Made by a program: the position numbers and the translations under genes
Assembly (NCBI GenBank): GCA_963848475.1
Contig: CAWKDW010000021.1
Location: forward strand, 1 to 64,000
Direction of reading: 5' to 3'
From: Solirubrobacter sp963848475
GTDB taxonomy: Bacteria > Actinomycetota > Thermoleophilia > Solirubrobacterales > Solirubrobacteraceae
DNA length: 64,000 bases
Notes under the pieces: model-generated
Told to the model about the DNA's origin: nothing
Seen by the model: only the letters and a program-made list of their open reading frames with translations
Databases searched by the model: none
Part shown: one piece after another, positions 53,081-61,208 of the stretch
Position numbering within the stretch: the stretch's first letter is position 1
How the letters are laid out: each line of letters starts with the position of its first letter

Positions 53081-54273
53081 AGCGAGCCGAGCGTCGCGAC
53101 CGCGAACGCACCGGCGAGCAGCGCGCCGGTGGTGAGCAGCGCGCTCGCCTCCGGCGCATGCTCGGGCCGGACCCTGGCCACCGTGGCGGCGACGACCGGC
53201 CCGTACCCGGCGGCGTGTCCCGCTCCCGCGATCACCAGCAGCACCTCCGACAGCGGCGACCAGTTCGCGATCGCCAGCAGCAGCGCGCAGGCGCCGAGCG
53301 CGAGCGGCCCCGCCGGGCCGAGCGCCGGCAGCCGGCGCCAGGTCAGGCTCAGCGTGGCGAAGCCGGCCGCGTAGGGCGCGAACGCGAGGCCCGCCTCCAG
53401 CGGCGTGAAGCCCAGATCGTTCTGCAGGTGCAGCGTGAGGCTGAACAGCAGCGCGGCGTAGGCGCCCATCACGCACGCGACGGTCACCAGTCCCCGGCGC
53501 ACCGCGGGCAGCACCGTCAGGTCCAGCAGCGGCGCCGCGCGGGCACGCTCGACGTGCCCGAACAGCGCGATCCCGCCGAAGCCGGCGGCGAGGCTCGGCC
53601 ACACCCACAGCGGCCAGCCCTGCTCGCGCCCGAGCAGCAACGGGATGAGGATCAGCGCCATCGCGCCGGTCAGCAGCGCCACCCCGGGCGTGTCGAGCGG
53701 CTTGCCGCGACCGGGCGGCTCGGTCTTCAGCGCGCGATAGGACGCGACCAGCAGCGCGAGGCCCGCGGGGACATTGACCAGCAGCGCCCAGCGCCAGCCG
53801 GCGAAGGTGACGATCAGCCCGCCCGCGAGCTGCCCGGCGAGCACGCCGAGCGAGAGCACGAGCCCGTAGAGCCCGACGGCGCGCACGCGCGCATCACCGG
53901 CGAAGCGGCGCTGGATGACCTGCAGCGTCTGCGGGGTCATCAGCGCGGCGCACGCGCCCTCGAGCAGGCGCCCGGCCAGCAACGTGCCCGCGTTCGGCGC
54001 CAGGCCGCAGAGCAACGAGGAGGCCGTGAAGCCCGCCAGCCCCGCCAGGAACATGTTGCCGTGACCGCGGTCGTCGCCGAGCCGCGCGCCGGTCACCACC
54101 AGCGCGCCGAAGGTGAACGTGTAGGCCGCGAAGATCGCCTGCAGCATCGTCGGGGAGGCGCCGAGGTCCGCCTGCATGACCGGCATCGCGACGGTCAGGA
54201 TCGACGCGTCCATCGAGGCCAGGAGCTGGCCGATCAGCAGCAGGGTCAGGATGCGCCAGGGCATGACGGTCAC
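52984..54273 (-). CDS. MFS transporter, DHA2-like drug exporter
   Basis: 429 residues, 12-14 helices. LLASMDASILTVAMPVMQADL (motif D1-like), GARLGDDRGHGNMFLAGLAGF (motif A variant), GRLLEGACAALMTPQTLQVI and SLGVLAGQLAGGLIVTFAGWRW (motif C). Divergent from the AraC-type gene 35 nt away, which may control it. Substrate unknown. Confidence 0.87.
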   Translation of the reverse strand: MTVMPWRILTLLLIGQLLASMDASILTVAMPVMQADLGASPTMLQAIFAAYTFTFGALVVTGARLGDDRGHGNMFLAGLAGFTASSLLCGLAPNAGTLLAGRLLEGACAALMTPQTLQVIQRRFAGDARVRAVGLYGLVLSLGVLAGQLAGGLIVTFAGWRWALLVNVPAGLALLVASYRALKTEPPGRGKPLDTPGVALLTGAMALILIPLLLGREQGWPLWVWPSLAAGFGGIALFGHVERARAAPLLDLTVLPAVRRGLVTVACVMGAYAALLFSLTLHLQNDLGFTPLEAGLAFAPYAAGFATLSLTWRRLPALGPAGPLALGACALLLAIANWSPLSEVLLVIAGAGHAAGYGPVVAATVARVRPEHAPEASALLTTGALLAGAFAVATLGSLYLAGGLVWSAIGIAAVCAIAASTSARLTTSP

Positions 54274-54308
54274 GGTCGGGCATGGCGAACTGCAAGGCTT
54301 GAACGGCG

Positions 54309-55112
54309 ATGCTCAATTCCACGCTCCTGCTCGAGACGCCGCGGCTGCGGGTGCGCGACGTCCACTGCGCGCACTGCCGTGGCGGGTGGGCCGCGGTGGA
54401 GGCCTCGTCGCGCTCGGGAATCGTCTTCGCGCGCCGCGGCGCGTTCCGGCGCCGCGGGTCGCACGGCGAGCAGGTGATCGAGCCCGGCGTCGCGTACTTC
54501 CAGCGCGCCGGTGACGAGGAGGAATACGCCCACCCGTACGACGGCGGCGATCGCTGCACGTCCGTGGCGGTCGAGGACTCGCTGCTCGCCTCGCTGCTGG
54601 GCGGCGATCCGACGTTGCCGTTCGCCACGACGCCGCACGCCGACCTCTCCCACCGCCTGCTGAGCTCGGATGCCTCCGAGGAGGGCACGATCGGCCTCCT
54701 GGCCTCGGTGCTGGGGGCGATCGCGCCGGTGCGCGTCGCGTCGGGGCGTCCCGCGACCGCGCTCGCCCGGCGCCGCATCGCCGGTGACGCGCGCGAGGCG
54801 CTGGCCGCGGACTCCGGACTTGGGCTGGTCGAGCTCGCGCAGGCCGTGGCCGTCTCCCCGCACCACCTCAGCCGTGTCTTCCGCTCGGAGGTCGGGGTGA
54901 CGGTCACCGCCTACCGGCGGCGGCTGCGTGTGCGCGGCGCGCTGGAACGGCTCGCGGGCGGCGAGGGCGACCTCGCGCGGCTCGCCGCCGACGCGGGGTT
55001 CGCCGACCACGCCCACCTCACGCGCGAGGTACGAGCGCTTCTGGGCACGACCCCGTCGGCGCTCGAGCGTCGACTTTCACAACCACTGGTTGTGAAAGTC
55101 GACACTCGCTGA
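54309..55112 (+). CDS. AraC-family transcription regulator
   Basis: 267 residues. N-terminal cupin-like sensor domain (GIVFARRGAFRRRGSHGEQV, VAYFQRAGDEEEYAHPYDGG) and C-terminal HTH pair (LVELAQAVAVSPHHLSRVFR, VTVTAYRRRLRVRGALERLA, LARLAADAGFADHAHLTREV). Divergent from the MFS gene. Its last codons form one arm of a perfect 35-nt inverted repeat. Confidence 0.88.
   Translation: MLNSTLLLETPRLRVRDVHCAHCRGGWAAVEASSRSGIVFARRGAFRRRGSHGEQVIEPGVAYFQRAGDEEEYAHPYDGGDRCTSVAVEDSLLASLLGGDPTLPFATTPHADLSHRLLSSDASEEGTIGLLASVLGAIAPVRVASGRPATALARRRIAGDAREALAADSGLGLVELAQAVAVSPHHLSRVFRSEVGVTVTAYRRRLRVRGALERLAGGEGDLARLAADAGFADHAHLTREVRALLGTTPSALERRLSQPLVVKVDTR
55069..55103. repeat. perfect 17-bp inverted repeat at the AraC gene 3' end
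   Basis: Arms start GTCGACTTTCACAACCA (55069-55085) and TGGTTGTGAAAGTCGAC (55087-55103) around a single C. It lies inside the last codons of the AraC gene and 11 nt from the convergent HMG-CoA lyase stop. No T-run follows. It is clearly less GC-rich than the flanks. Confidence 0.8.
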
Positions 55113-55113
55113 G

Positions 55114-56007
55114 CTACAGCCTGAAGTTGCCCGCGCGCTGGACCAGGCCGGGCAACTCCTTGCCCATCGTCTGCGAGAGCCACTCGGCGACCTTGATCAG
55201 CGCGTCGAGATCGATCCCAGTGAGCACGCCCTCGTTCTCGAGCAGGTAGACGAGGTCCTCGGTGGCGATGTTGCCCGTCGCGCGCGGGGCGAACGGGCAG
55301 CCGCCGAGGCCGCCGACGCTCGCGTCGAAGATCGTCGCGCCGGACTCCAGGCCGGCGATCACGTTGGCGTAGCCGGTGTTGCGCGTGTTGTGCATGTGCA
55401 GCCCGACGGGCTTGCCGCCCTCGAGCGCGCGCGGCACGAGGTCGCGCACCTGGCGCGGCACGCCCACGCCGATCGTGTCGGCGAGGATCACCTCGTCGGC
55501 CCCGGCGGCCGCCATCCGGAGGGCGTGCTCGATCACCAGCCCAGGGTCGACGTGGCCCTCGAACGGGCAGCCGAACGCGACGGAGATCGTTGCCGTGACC
55601 TTCAGGTCGGAGCCACCGATGATCTCCTCAGCGGCCGCCGCGGCCGCCTCGACGGTCATGTTCTGGTTGCGCTGGGCGAACGTCTCGGTGATCGGGTAGG
55701 CGACGTGGATCTCGTTCGTGGACGTCTGCAGCGCGCGCTCCAGACCCTTGCGGTTGAGCACGAGGCTCGCGTAGTTGGTGCCGTCGTCGTCGGGCAGCGT
55801 GGCGAAGACCTCCTCGGCGCCGGCCATCTGCGGGACGAGCTTCGGATGCACGAAGCTCGCCGCCTCGACGCGCTTTAGGCCAGCGGCCGCCAGTCGCGTG
55901 CACAGCTCCGCTCGGACCGCCGGTTCGAGGATCACGTTGTCGTTCTGGAGACCGTCGCGCGGCCCCACGTCACAGACGCTTACAAGCACGTGTGGATTGT
56001 TCCGCAC
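55114..56007 (-). CDS. hydroxymethylglutaryl-CoA lyase
   Basis: 297 residues. VCDVGPRDGLQNDN, VEAASFVHPKLVPQMAGAEE, LADTIGVGVPRQV, the metal-binding HMHNTRNTGYANV and the catalytic Cys in GGLGGCPFAPRATGN. It splits HMG-CoA to acetoacetate and acetyl-CoA in leucine breakdown. No other leucine-pathway gene is nearby. Start may be a later GTG. Confidence 0.92.
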   Translation of the reverse strand: MRNNPHVLVSVCDVGPRDGLQNDNVILEPAVRAELCTRLAAAGLKRVEAASFVHPKLVPQMAGAEEVFATLPDDDGTNYASLVLNRKGLERALQTSTNEIHVAYPITETFAQRNQNMTVEAAAAAAEEIIGGSDLKVTATISVAFGCPFEGHVDPGLVIEHALRMAAAGADEVILADTIGVGVPRQVRDLVPRALEGGKPVGLHMHNTRNTGYANVIAGLESGATIFDASVGGLGGCPFAPRATGNIATEDLVYLLENEGVLTGIDLDALIKVAEWLSQTMGKELPGLVQRAGNFRL

Positions 56008-56057
56008 ACCCGATCGCTTCCGTCGCGCGACCTCGCGTGCTTGACTGACAGCCAGAA

Positions 56058-56582
56058 ATGGATCTCCGAGAGCTCCTTGGAATGTTGGACATGCCCCCGG
56101 GTGAGGGCTACTACCGCAGCCGGATCCCGTGCCCTGAGGACGAGCGCGTGGCGCGCGTCGTGCGTGCCTTCAGCGAGTCGAGCCCCGGCCGCCAGGCCGT
56201 CTTCCGCGAGGCCGTCGACGGCGTCCGCGCCGGTCTGCTGCTCGTCTTCAGCGAGCGCGTGGCGGCGCTCGCCGTGCGTCTGGAGAGCTCGCAACCGATC
56301 GTGCAAGGCCTGATCGCCGCGTCCCTGGCCCAGGAGGGCGACCCGCGCGAGGCGCTCGCCGTGCCGGCGCTGCACCGTCGTAGCGCGGAGATCCTCGGCA
56401 TCGAGACCCTGCGACTTTTCGACGAGGCAGCGGGCCGCACCGACCTTTCCGGAGCCCACTGGCTGCGCGACGTGCGCGACGCAGAGGACAGTCCGGAGGA
56501 CGTCGGCTACGAAGAGGCCGACGACGGCGAGGGCTTCCGTTACGAGCGCGCGGTCGCGCGCCAGCCTCGCCATCGTTACTGA
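56058..56582 (+). CDS. conserved-looking hypothetical protein
   Basis: 174 residues, acidic and mostly helical. It starts MDLRELLGMLDMPPGEGYY; the middle segment SPGRQAVFREAVDGVRAGLLLVFSERVAALAVRLE (in parts) is helical; the tail is rich in Asp/Glu. No family recognised, no membrane helix or signal. Codon use fits the region and the frame is intact. Confidence 0.6.
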   Translation: MDLRELLGMLDMPPGEGYYRSRIPCPEDERVARVVRAFSESSPGRQAVFREAVDGVRAGLLLVFSERVAALAVRLESSQPIVQGLIAASLAQEGDPREALAVPALHRRSAEILGIETLRLFDEAAGRTDLSGAHWLRDVRDAEDSPEDVGYEEADDGEGFRYERAVARQPRHRY

Positions 56583-56599
56583 GTAGCGGTCGCGACGGG

Positions 56600-56605
56600 T
56601 AGGGT
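56600..56605 (+). promoter_or_regulatory. -10 box of the 57-residue membrane protein gene
   Basis: TAGGGT lies 6 nt before the ATG at 56612, with no ribosome binding site. Confidence 0.45.
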
Positions 56606-56611
56606 CACGCC

Positions 56612-56785
56612 ATGTTCTATTCGCTCCTCGGCCGGACCGTCTGGTACGGCCTGAAGCTGTTCCTCAGCATCAAGTTCGGTTCGTCGTCGGTGCCGAAGAA
56701 GCGGCTGGCCGCCGGCGCGACGCTGGCGATCGCCGGCGCGGTGACGTTCGCCGTGCTGCACGGCCGCTCCGACGACGAAGACTAA
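56612..56785 (+). CDS. 57-residue membrane protein, unknown function
   Basis: Starts MFYSLLGRTVWYGLKLFLSIKFG, then a basic linker (PKKRLAAG), a hydrophobic helix (ATLAIAGAVTFAVL) and an acidic end (RSDDED). Its -10 box and start spacing match the leaderless pattern of known genes here, which supports it as real. No family recognised. Confidence 0.6.
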   Translation: MFYSLLGRTVWYGLKLFLSIKFGSSSVPKKRLAAGATLAIAGAVTFAVLHGRSDDED

Positions 56786-56825
56786 GCGCCGCCGTCTGCC
56801 CGGCCTGCAAGGATGGCGGGCCGAG

Positions 56826-59125
56826 ATGGCCAAGTCGTCCTCATCCACCGTGCCCGGCGACGTCGAGTGGCTGCCCGGACCCGGCGGGAGCCGGGTCCTC
56901 CGCATCCATCCGGCGAGCCCTGAGCCCCCTGCCCTGATGCTGCGCAGCGCCGACGGAACCGAAGTGCGCGTCGAGGCCCGCCCCGGGCCGGACACCGAGT
57001 ACGACATCCCGAGCGAGCTGGACTGGAGCACCGCCTGGCTGCAGTGGCCAGACGGGACGCGGGCTACGGTCCCGGCCCCGCACGGCGGGCACGCTCAGGT
57101 GATCGAGCTGCGGCCACGCCGCGACCGTGCGGCGGGCGGCGACGCGTCGACGGTCGGAGCGATCGCGGCGGGTGAGGGGGCGACCTCGCAGGACGCGGAG
57201 CGGAGCGAGGCTCGCGCGGCCGGCGCGACGGCGGCCGGCGGTGCGGCGGCGGGCGCGACGAGGCTGCTGCGCGGGCCGGCGGCCCGGCGGCCGTGGGGCG
57301 CGACGAAGCTGCTGTGGCGGCACCGCGCGCGGCCGCGCCGCGGCCCATTGGACGACTCCGCCGCGAGTGGCCGCGCCCGCCGGTGCCGAGGCCGAGGCGC
57401 ACTGGCGGTCCCGGACCGCCGACCTCGGGCGCGAGCTCGCCGCCGCCGCGGCCGCGATCGCGCGGGCCCGGGAGGGTGAGCGTTCCGCTCGCGACGCGGT
57501 GCTCGCCGCGCTCGCGGCGGCGCGAGCCGATCTTCGTGCCTCGCGCGCCGCGCGCGCGGCAGACGCCTCGACGCTCGCCGCGCTGACCGGAGAGCTCGAC
57601 GCCGAGCGCAGCGCACACGCCGTGACGCGCGGGAGCGTCGGCACGCTCGCCGACGCGCTCGCCTCGGCCCGGACGGAGCTCGCCGCGGCGAGGTCGACGG
57701 GTGACAGCGCGCTGGCCGGTGCCCGCGCCGAGGCCGCGTCGCTGCGCGAGGCGCTCGAGTCCGAGCGTGCGGCCCGTACTGCGACCGAGGCGCTCCTGCA
57801 CGAGTCCGTCGACGCCCGCGCCAGGGCCGAGGACGCGCTGCGCGAAGCCGAGGCCCGCGCGCTCGCCGAGACAGCGCTGCGAGAGAGCGTCGAGGCCCGC
57901 TCGGCCGCCGAGGCGGCACTGCGTGAGGCCGAGCGCGGCGCTGGCGCCCAAGCCGCACGGCGCGCGCGTGGGCCGCGTCGACACGGACGCCGCGGGGCGC
58001 GGCGTCGTGGGCCGCGTCGACACCGACGCCGCGGGGCGCGGCGCCGAGGGCGGCTCGATCGCCGAGGCCGCACGGCGAGGTGCCGGGGCGCGCTCAGCCG
58101 CCGCGGCCCTCACGCGCGACGCGGGTGCCGAGGTCGCGCGTGCCGACCCGGACGATCGCGTCTCGCTGATGGACCGGGTCGCCGACCTCAATCGTCAGGC
58201 CGCGGGGCTGCGCGACCAGCCCGCGCTCGAGCGTCGCGCTCGTGAGCAGGCCGAGGCAGCGGCCGCCGTGGCGCCGCGCGCGTCGGAGGAGTCGGCGAAG
58301 CTGCTGGCCAACCTCGACGCCGCGGCCGCCGCGCTGCGTGCCGCCGCCCCGCCGCCCGCCGACGAGCCCGAGCTCGCGCGCTCGACCGAGCTCGTCGCGC
58401 CCGGCGAGAACGCTCGCCTGCGCCACGCGCTCGTCACCTTCGCCCGCGAGGACCCGATCGCCGCCGGCGCGCTGCTCGTCGGGCTGCTGCCCGCCCAGGG
58501 CGCGGTGCTCGAGGGCTCGCTGTCGTACGACCTGACCGTTCGGGGCGTCGGGACCTTCGCGGTGACGATCGAGGACGGGGCGGCTCGTGTCTCCCGGCTG
58601 TCGCGCCGGCGCCCCCGTGGCGAGGCGCTGTTCCATCTCTCGGGCGAGCCGGTCGCGCTCGCCGAGCTGCTGGCCGGTGAGCGCCACAAGGTCGGGCGCC
58701 TGCGCCGCAAGGCCCGCCTGACCGGCAACCGCAAGCGCGCCCTCCAGCTGATGGCGCTGCCCGAGGCGCCGCTCTCGCTGGCGCAGGCGGCGCGGGCCGG
58801 AGCGCGGCTCGAGCCGGCGCTCGTCTACCGCGCGCTGCCGTTCGCGATCGATCCGGAATGGACGCGCGGGCACAACTTCACGGTCGCCCAGCAGATCGTC
58901 GAGCTGGCGCCGCAGGCGTGGCACATCACGGTCCGCGACGGGCAGCCGGTGCGGGTCGTCGAGCGCAACTCCGGAGCCCAGGCCGACGCGAGGGTGACGA
59001 TGTCGCGCGCGGCGTTCGACCGCCTGCTCCGTGCCGAGCGCCCGGTGCACGGCGATCACCCCGTCGTTCGCGGCGACCGCGAGGCAGTCGCGGCGCTCAA
59101 GCGCTGGACCGACCGCCTGACCTGA
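56826..59125 (+). CDS. Ala-rich coiled-coil protein with C-terminal SCP2-like domain (at least two apparent frameshifts)
   Basis: About 765 residues. The N-terminal beta domain reads DVEWLPGPGGSRVLRIHP and EYDIPSELDWSTAWLQWPDG. The middle is a long Ala/Arg/Glu coiled coil (RTATEALLHESVDARARAED ...). The C-terminus looks like an SCP2 sterol-carrier fold: ALFHLSGEPVALAELLAGE, FTVAQQIVELAPQAWHITV, GAQADARVTMSRAAFDRLLR, HPVVRGDREAVAALKRW. Frames shift by one extra base near 57390 and again near 57950. It may bind a lipid; partner unknown. Confidence 0.6.
57968..58045 (+). repeat. two 39-nt tandem units in the coiled-coil gene
   Basis: Units 57968-58006 and 58007-58045 begin GTGGGCCGCGTCGACAC and differ at very few positions. 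They encode VGRVDTDAAGRG twice. Near-identity suggests recent duplication or an assembly repeat; it breaks the heptad pattern. Confidence 0.75.
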
Positions 59126-59782
59126 TCAGGCCCCGTGGGTGACCGCCAGCGCGCGCGACTCGCCGCGGCGCAGGTGGTCGAGCAACGCGGCCCTCGCCGA
59201 TGGCGGCGGGGCGTAGACGAGCGCGTCGAGCAGGCCGGCGTGGTCGGCGGCGAGGTCGTCGAGGTCGGAGGCGACGCGGTCGGCGACGGCGAGCACGATC
59301 CGCAGCTCGCGCAGCGCCGCCTGGGCGGCGGTCCGCAGGCGCCGCGAGGAGGTCGTGGCGACGATCGCGAGGTGGAACGCGGCGTCGGCGGCGACGGCGG
59401 CGCGGGTGTCGCCGGCCTTGGCGGCCTCGGTCATGCTCTGGACCGCGGCCTGCAGCCAGACGTCGTCGGCCGGACGACGGCGGACCATCGCCTCCAGCCC
59501 GGCCAGTTCGAGCGTGCGGCGGGTCGCGTAGAGGTCGCGGACGTCCTCGAGCGAGAGCCGGACGACCTCCAGCCCGCGGTGCAGCGAGTGGACGAGCAGA
59601 CCTTCGCGCTCGAGCCGGGCCAGAGCGAACCGGGCGACGTCACGGGAGACGCCCAGTCGAGCCTGTACCTCGGCGTCGTCGACCGTGGACCCGGGCGGGT
59701 AGCTGCCACCGAGGACCTCGTTGCGCAGGGCCTCGGTTACGTCGTCGGCGGGCTCGGTGCGAGTCAGCGGAAGGAGGGTCAT
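59126..59782 (-). CDS. GntR-family (FadR-like) regulator
   Basis: 218 residues. Winged helix VTEALRNEVLGGSYPPGSTV, AEVQARLGVSRDVARFALARLE, then an FCD helical domain (AAFHLAIVATTSSRRLR, DHAGLLDALVYAPP). GGAG precedes the ATG. It lies downstream of, and on the same strand as, the SelA-like gene, across a 250-nt gap that holds its own promoter region. Confidence 0.85.
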   Translation of the reverse strand: MTLLPLTRTEPADDVTEALRNEVLGGSYPPGSTVDDAEVQARLGVSRDVARFALARLEREGLLVHSLHRGLEVVRLSLEDVRDLYATRRTLELAGLEAMVRRRPADDVWLQAAVQSMTEAAKAGDTRAAVAADAAFHLAIVATTSSRRLRTAAQAALRELRIVLAVADRVASDLDDLAADHAGLLDALVYAPPPSARAALLDHLRRGESRALAVTHGA

Positions 59783-60031
59783 GAGCCACTCCAGGATCCG
59801 GTAAGTCCGCGGTCAGACACGGCGCCCATCGCGCTGGTCCGCGCACGGACCCTGGCAGGGCGCGACGACTGCTCAAGAGCAGCCGCGCACTGCGCCGCTC
59901 CCTGTGCGGCGCGGGCGGCCCTGCGGGCAACGAGATACGACACAGCCACGATGCTCTGAGGATCGCGCGGAACTGTCAAGTAACACAGTGTCAACGGCCG
60001 AACGTCCGAATGGTCCATAGCGGCCAATAGC
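59783..60031 (-). other. promoter region of the second GntR gene
   Basis: 249 nt, less GC-rich toward the right. No gene seen. It holds two TTGACA hexamers (see next entry). Confidence 0.5.
59974..59994 (-). promoter_or_regulatory. two TTGACA hexamers 15 nt apart
   Basis: On the minus strand TTGACA occurs at 59994-59989 and 59979-59974, with TGTGTTAC between. Either can be a perfect -35 element; the second has GAGCAT 17 nt downstream as a weak -10. The direct repeat could also be a regulator site. Confidence 0.4.
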
Positions 60032-61120
60032 TCAACCATCGGCCAGTCTTTGCCAAGCGTTTGTGAGTCCCTCGACGAGCTCGTCGAGCTCGCTTGAACC
60101 TAGCGCCTCGGTGCAGAGGACCAGCCCGTCGCCCGCGACCATCGCGCGAATGCTCGGGTCGCCCGAGGCGAGCGACGCCTCGAGCGCGGCGGCGCCGTGG
60201 ACGAGCACCGCGTTGACCGGCCCGTCCACCAACTCCTCGTCCAAGGTGAACCGCTTGAGCTCGACGCGCGCTCCGGGGAGCGCCGAAAACCGCTCGGCAA
60301 GGGTGTCCGCCAGCTCGGCATAGCCGGCGAGGCGCGCATCGTGGTCGAGCAGCGTCCAGGCCTCGAGCGCCGCCAGCGTGGCGACGACGGCCGCGCGGTC
60401 GAGCTTGAAGGCGCGGCCGAAGGTTCGCCAGCGGCCGGACTCGTAGCCCGTGAAGTCCAGCGCCGCGACATCGGCGACGGCCCCGGTGAGGCCCGCGACG
60501 AACCCGGCCGCGCTCGGCCCCCAGAAGTACTTCGCCGAGAAGCAGGCGACGTCACCCGCGGTTGACCAGCGCGCGAGCTCCGAGAGCGGGAAGCTCTGGA
60601 AGGCGGCGTCGACGACGAGCGGGACGCCGGCAGCGCGCGCCAGTGGGGCGAGGCGCTCGGCCGGGAGCGTCCCGAGGGCGCCATCGAGGTGGGCCGGGTG
60701 CAGGATCGCGGCAGGCCCCGTCCCGAGCGACGAGGCGATGTCGTCGACCCAGCGCAGCCGCGCGCCGGCCAGCGCGACGCAGCGCGCGTACTTGTACTCG
60801 TGCCCGCGCTGCATCAGCACGACGGCGTCGGTGTGCGGCAGCGCCTCCGCGATCGCACCGTCCCCGCGCGCGATGCACGCGGCGATCGCGAGGGCGATCC
60901 CCGCCGACGCGCCCGGCACGACCCGCGCGGCCTCGGCGCCGCACAGGGAGGCGATCCTGGCGCCGGTCGCGTCGAGCAACTCGTCCATCGCCGCCCAGGT
61001 CGCATTGGCCTCCGTCGCGGCCGCCCACGCCTCCCGACCGAGGACCGATCCACCGAGATCGGTGTAGATCCCGCACGCGTTGACCACGCGGCGCACCCCG
61101 AGGGCGTCGTAGACGGACAT
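60032..61120 (-). CDS. SelA-like PLP-dependent enzyme
   Basis: About 362 residues. It opens MSVYDALGVRRVVNACGIYTDLGGS (quoted in part: RRVVNACGIYTDLGGSVL), the pattern of SelA-like aminotransferase-fold enzymes. It has RVVPGASAGIALAIAACIA, VVDAAFQSFP, the PLP lysine in ACFSAKYFWGPSAAGF. No selenocysteine genes are present, so it is more likely a lyase or racemase-type enzyme such as the D-glucosaminate-6-phosphate ammonia-lyase relatives. ATG 61120 has CAGAAT 7 nt upstream; ATG 61129 is an alternative. Confidence 0.78.
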   Translation of the reverse strand: MSVYDALGVRRVVNACGIYTDLGGSVLGREAWAAATEANATWAAMDELLDATGARIASLCGAEAARVVPGASAGIALAIAACIARGDGAIAEALPHTDAVVLMQRGHEYKYARCVALAGARLRWVDDIASSLGTGPAAILHPAHLDGALGTLPAERLAPLARAAGVPLVVDAAFQSFPLSELARWSTAGDVACFSAKYFWGPSAAGFVAGLTGAVADVAALDFTGYESGRWRTFGRAFKLDRAAVVATLAALEAWTLLDHDARLAGYAELADTLAERFSALPGARVELKRFTLDEELVDGPVNAVLVHGAAALEASLASGDPSIRAMVAGDGLVLCTEALGSSELDELVEGLTNAWQRLADG

Positions 61121-61193
61121 CCGGTGCATTCTGAACGTCGCACGTTGCGGCGGCGGCGTGAGCTCGCGCACGGGTGGCGTCCGCCGCGACGCC

Positions 61194-61199
61194 TATGGT
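61194..61199 (+). promoter_or_regulatory. -10 box of dnaE
   Basis: TATGGT lies 9 nt before the GTG at 61209, no ribosome binding site. Confidence 0.4.
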
Positions 61200-61208
61200 T
61201 CTGAACCC

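Noticed and set aside
60032..61120. True selenocysteine synthase
   Set aside because: Shorter than usual SelA, no sel genes in the window, and the fold is shared with non-selenium lyases.
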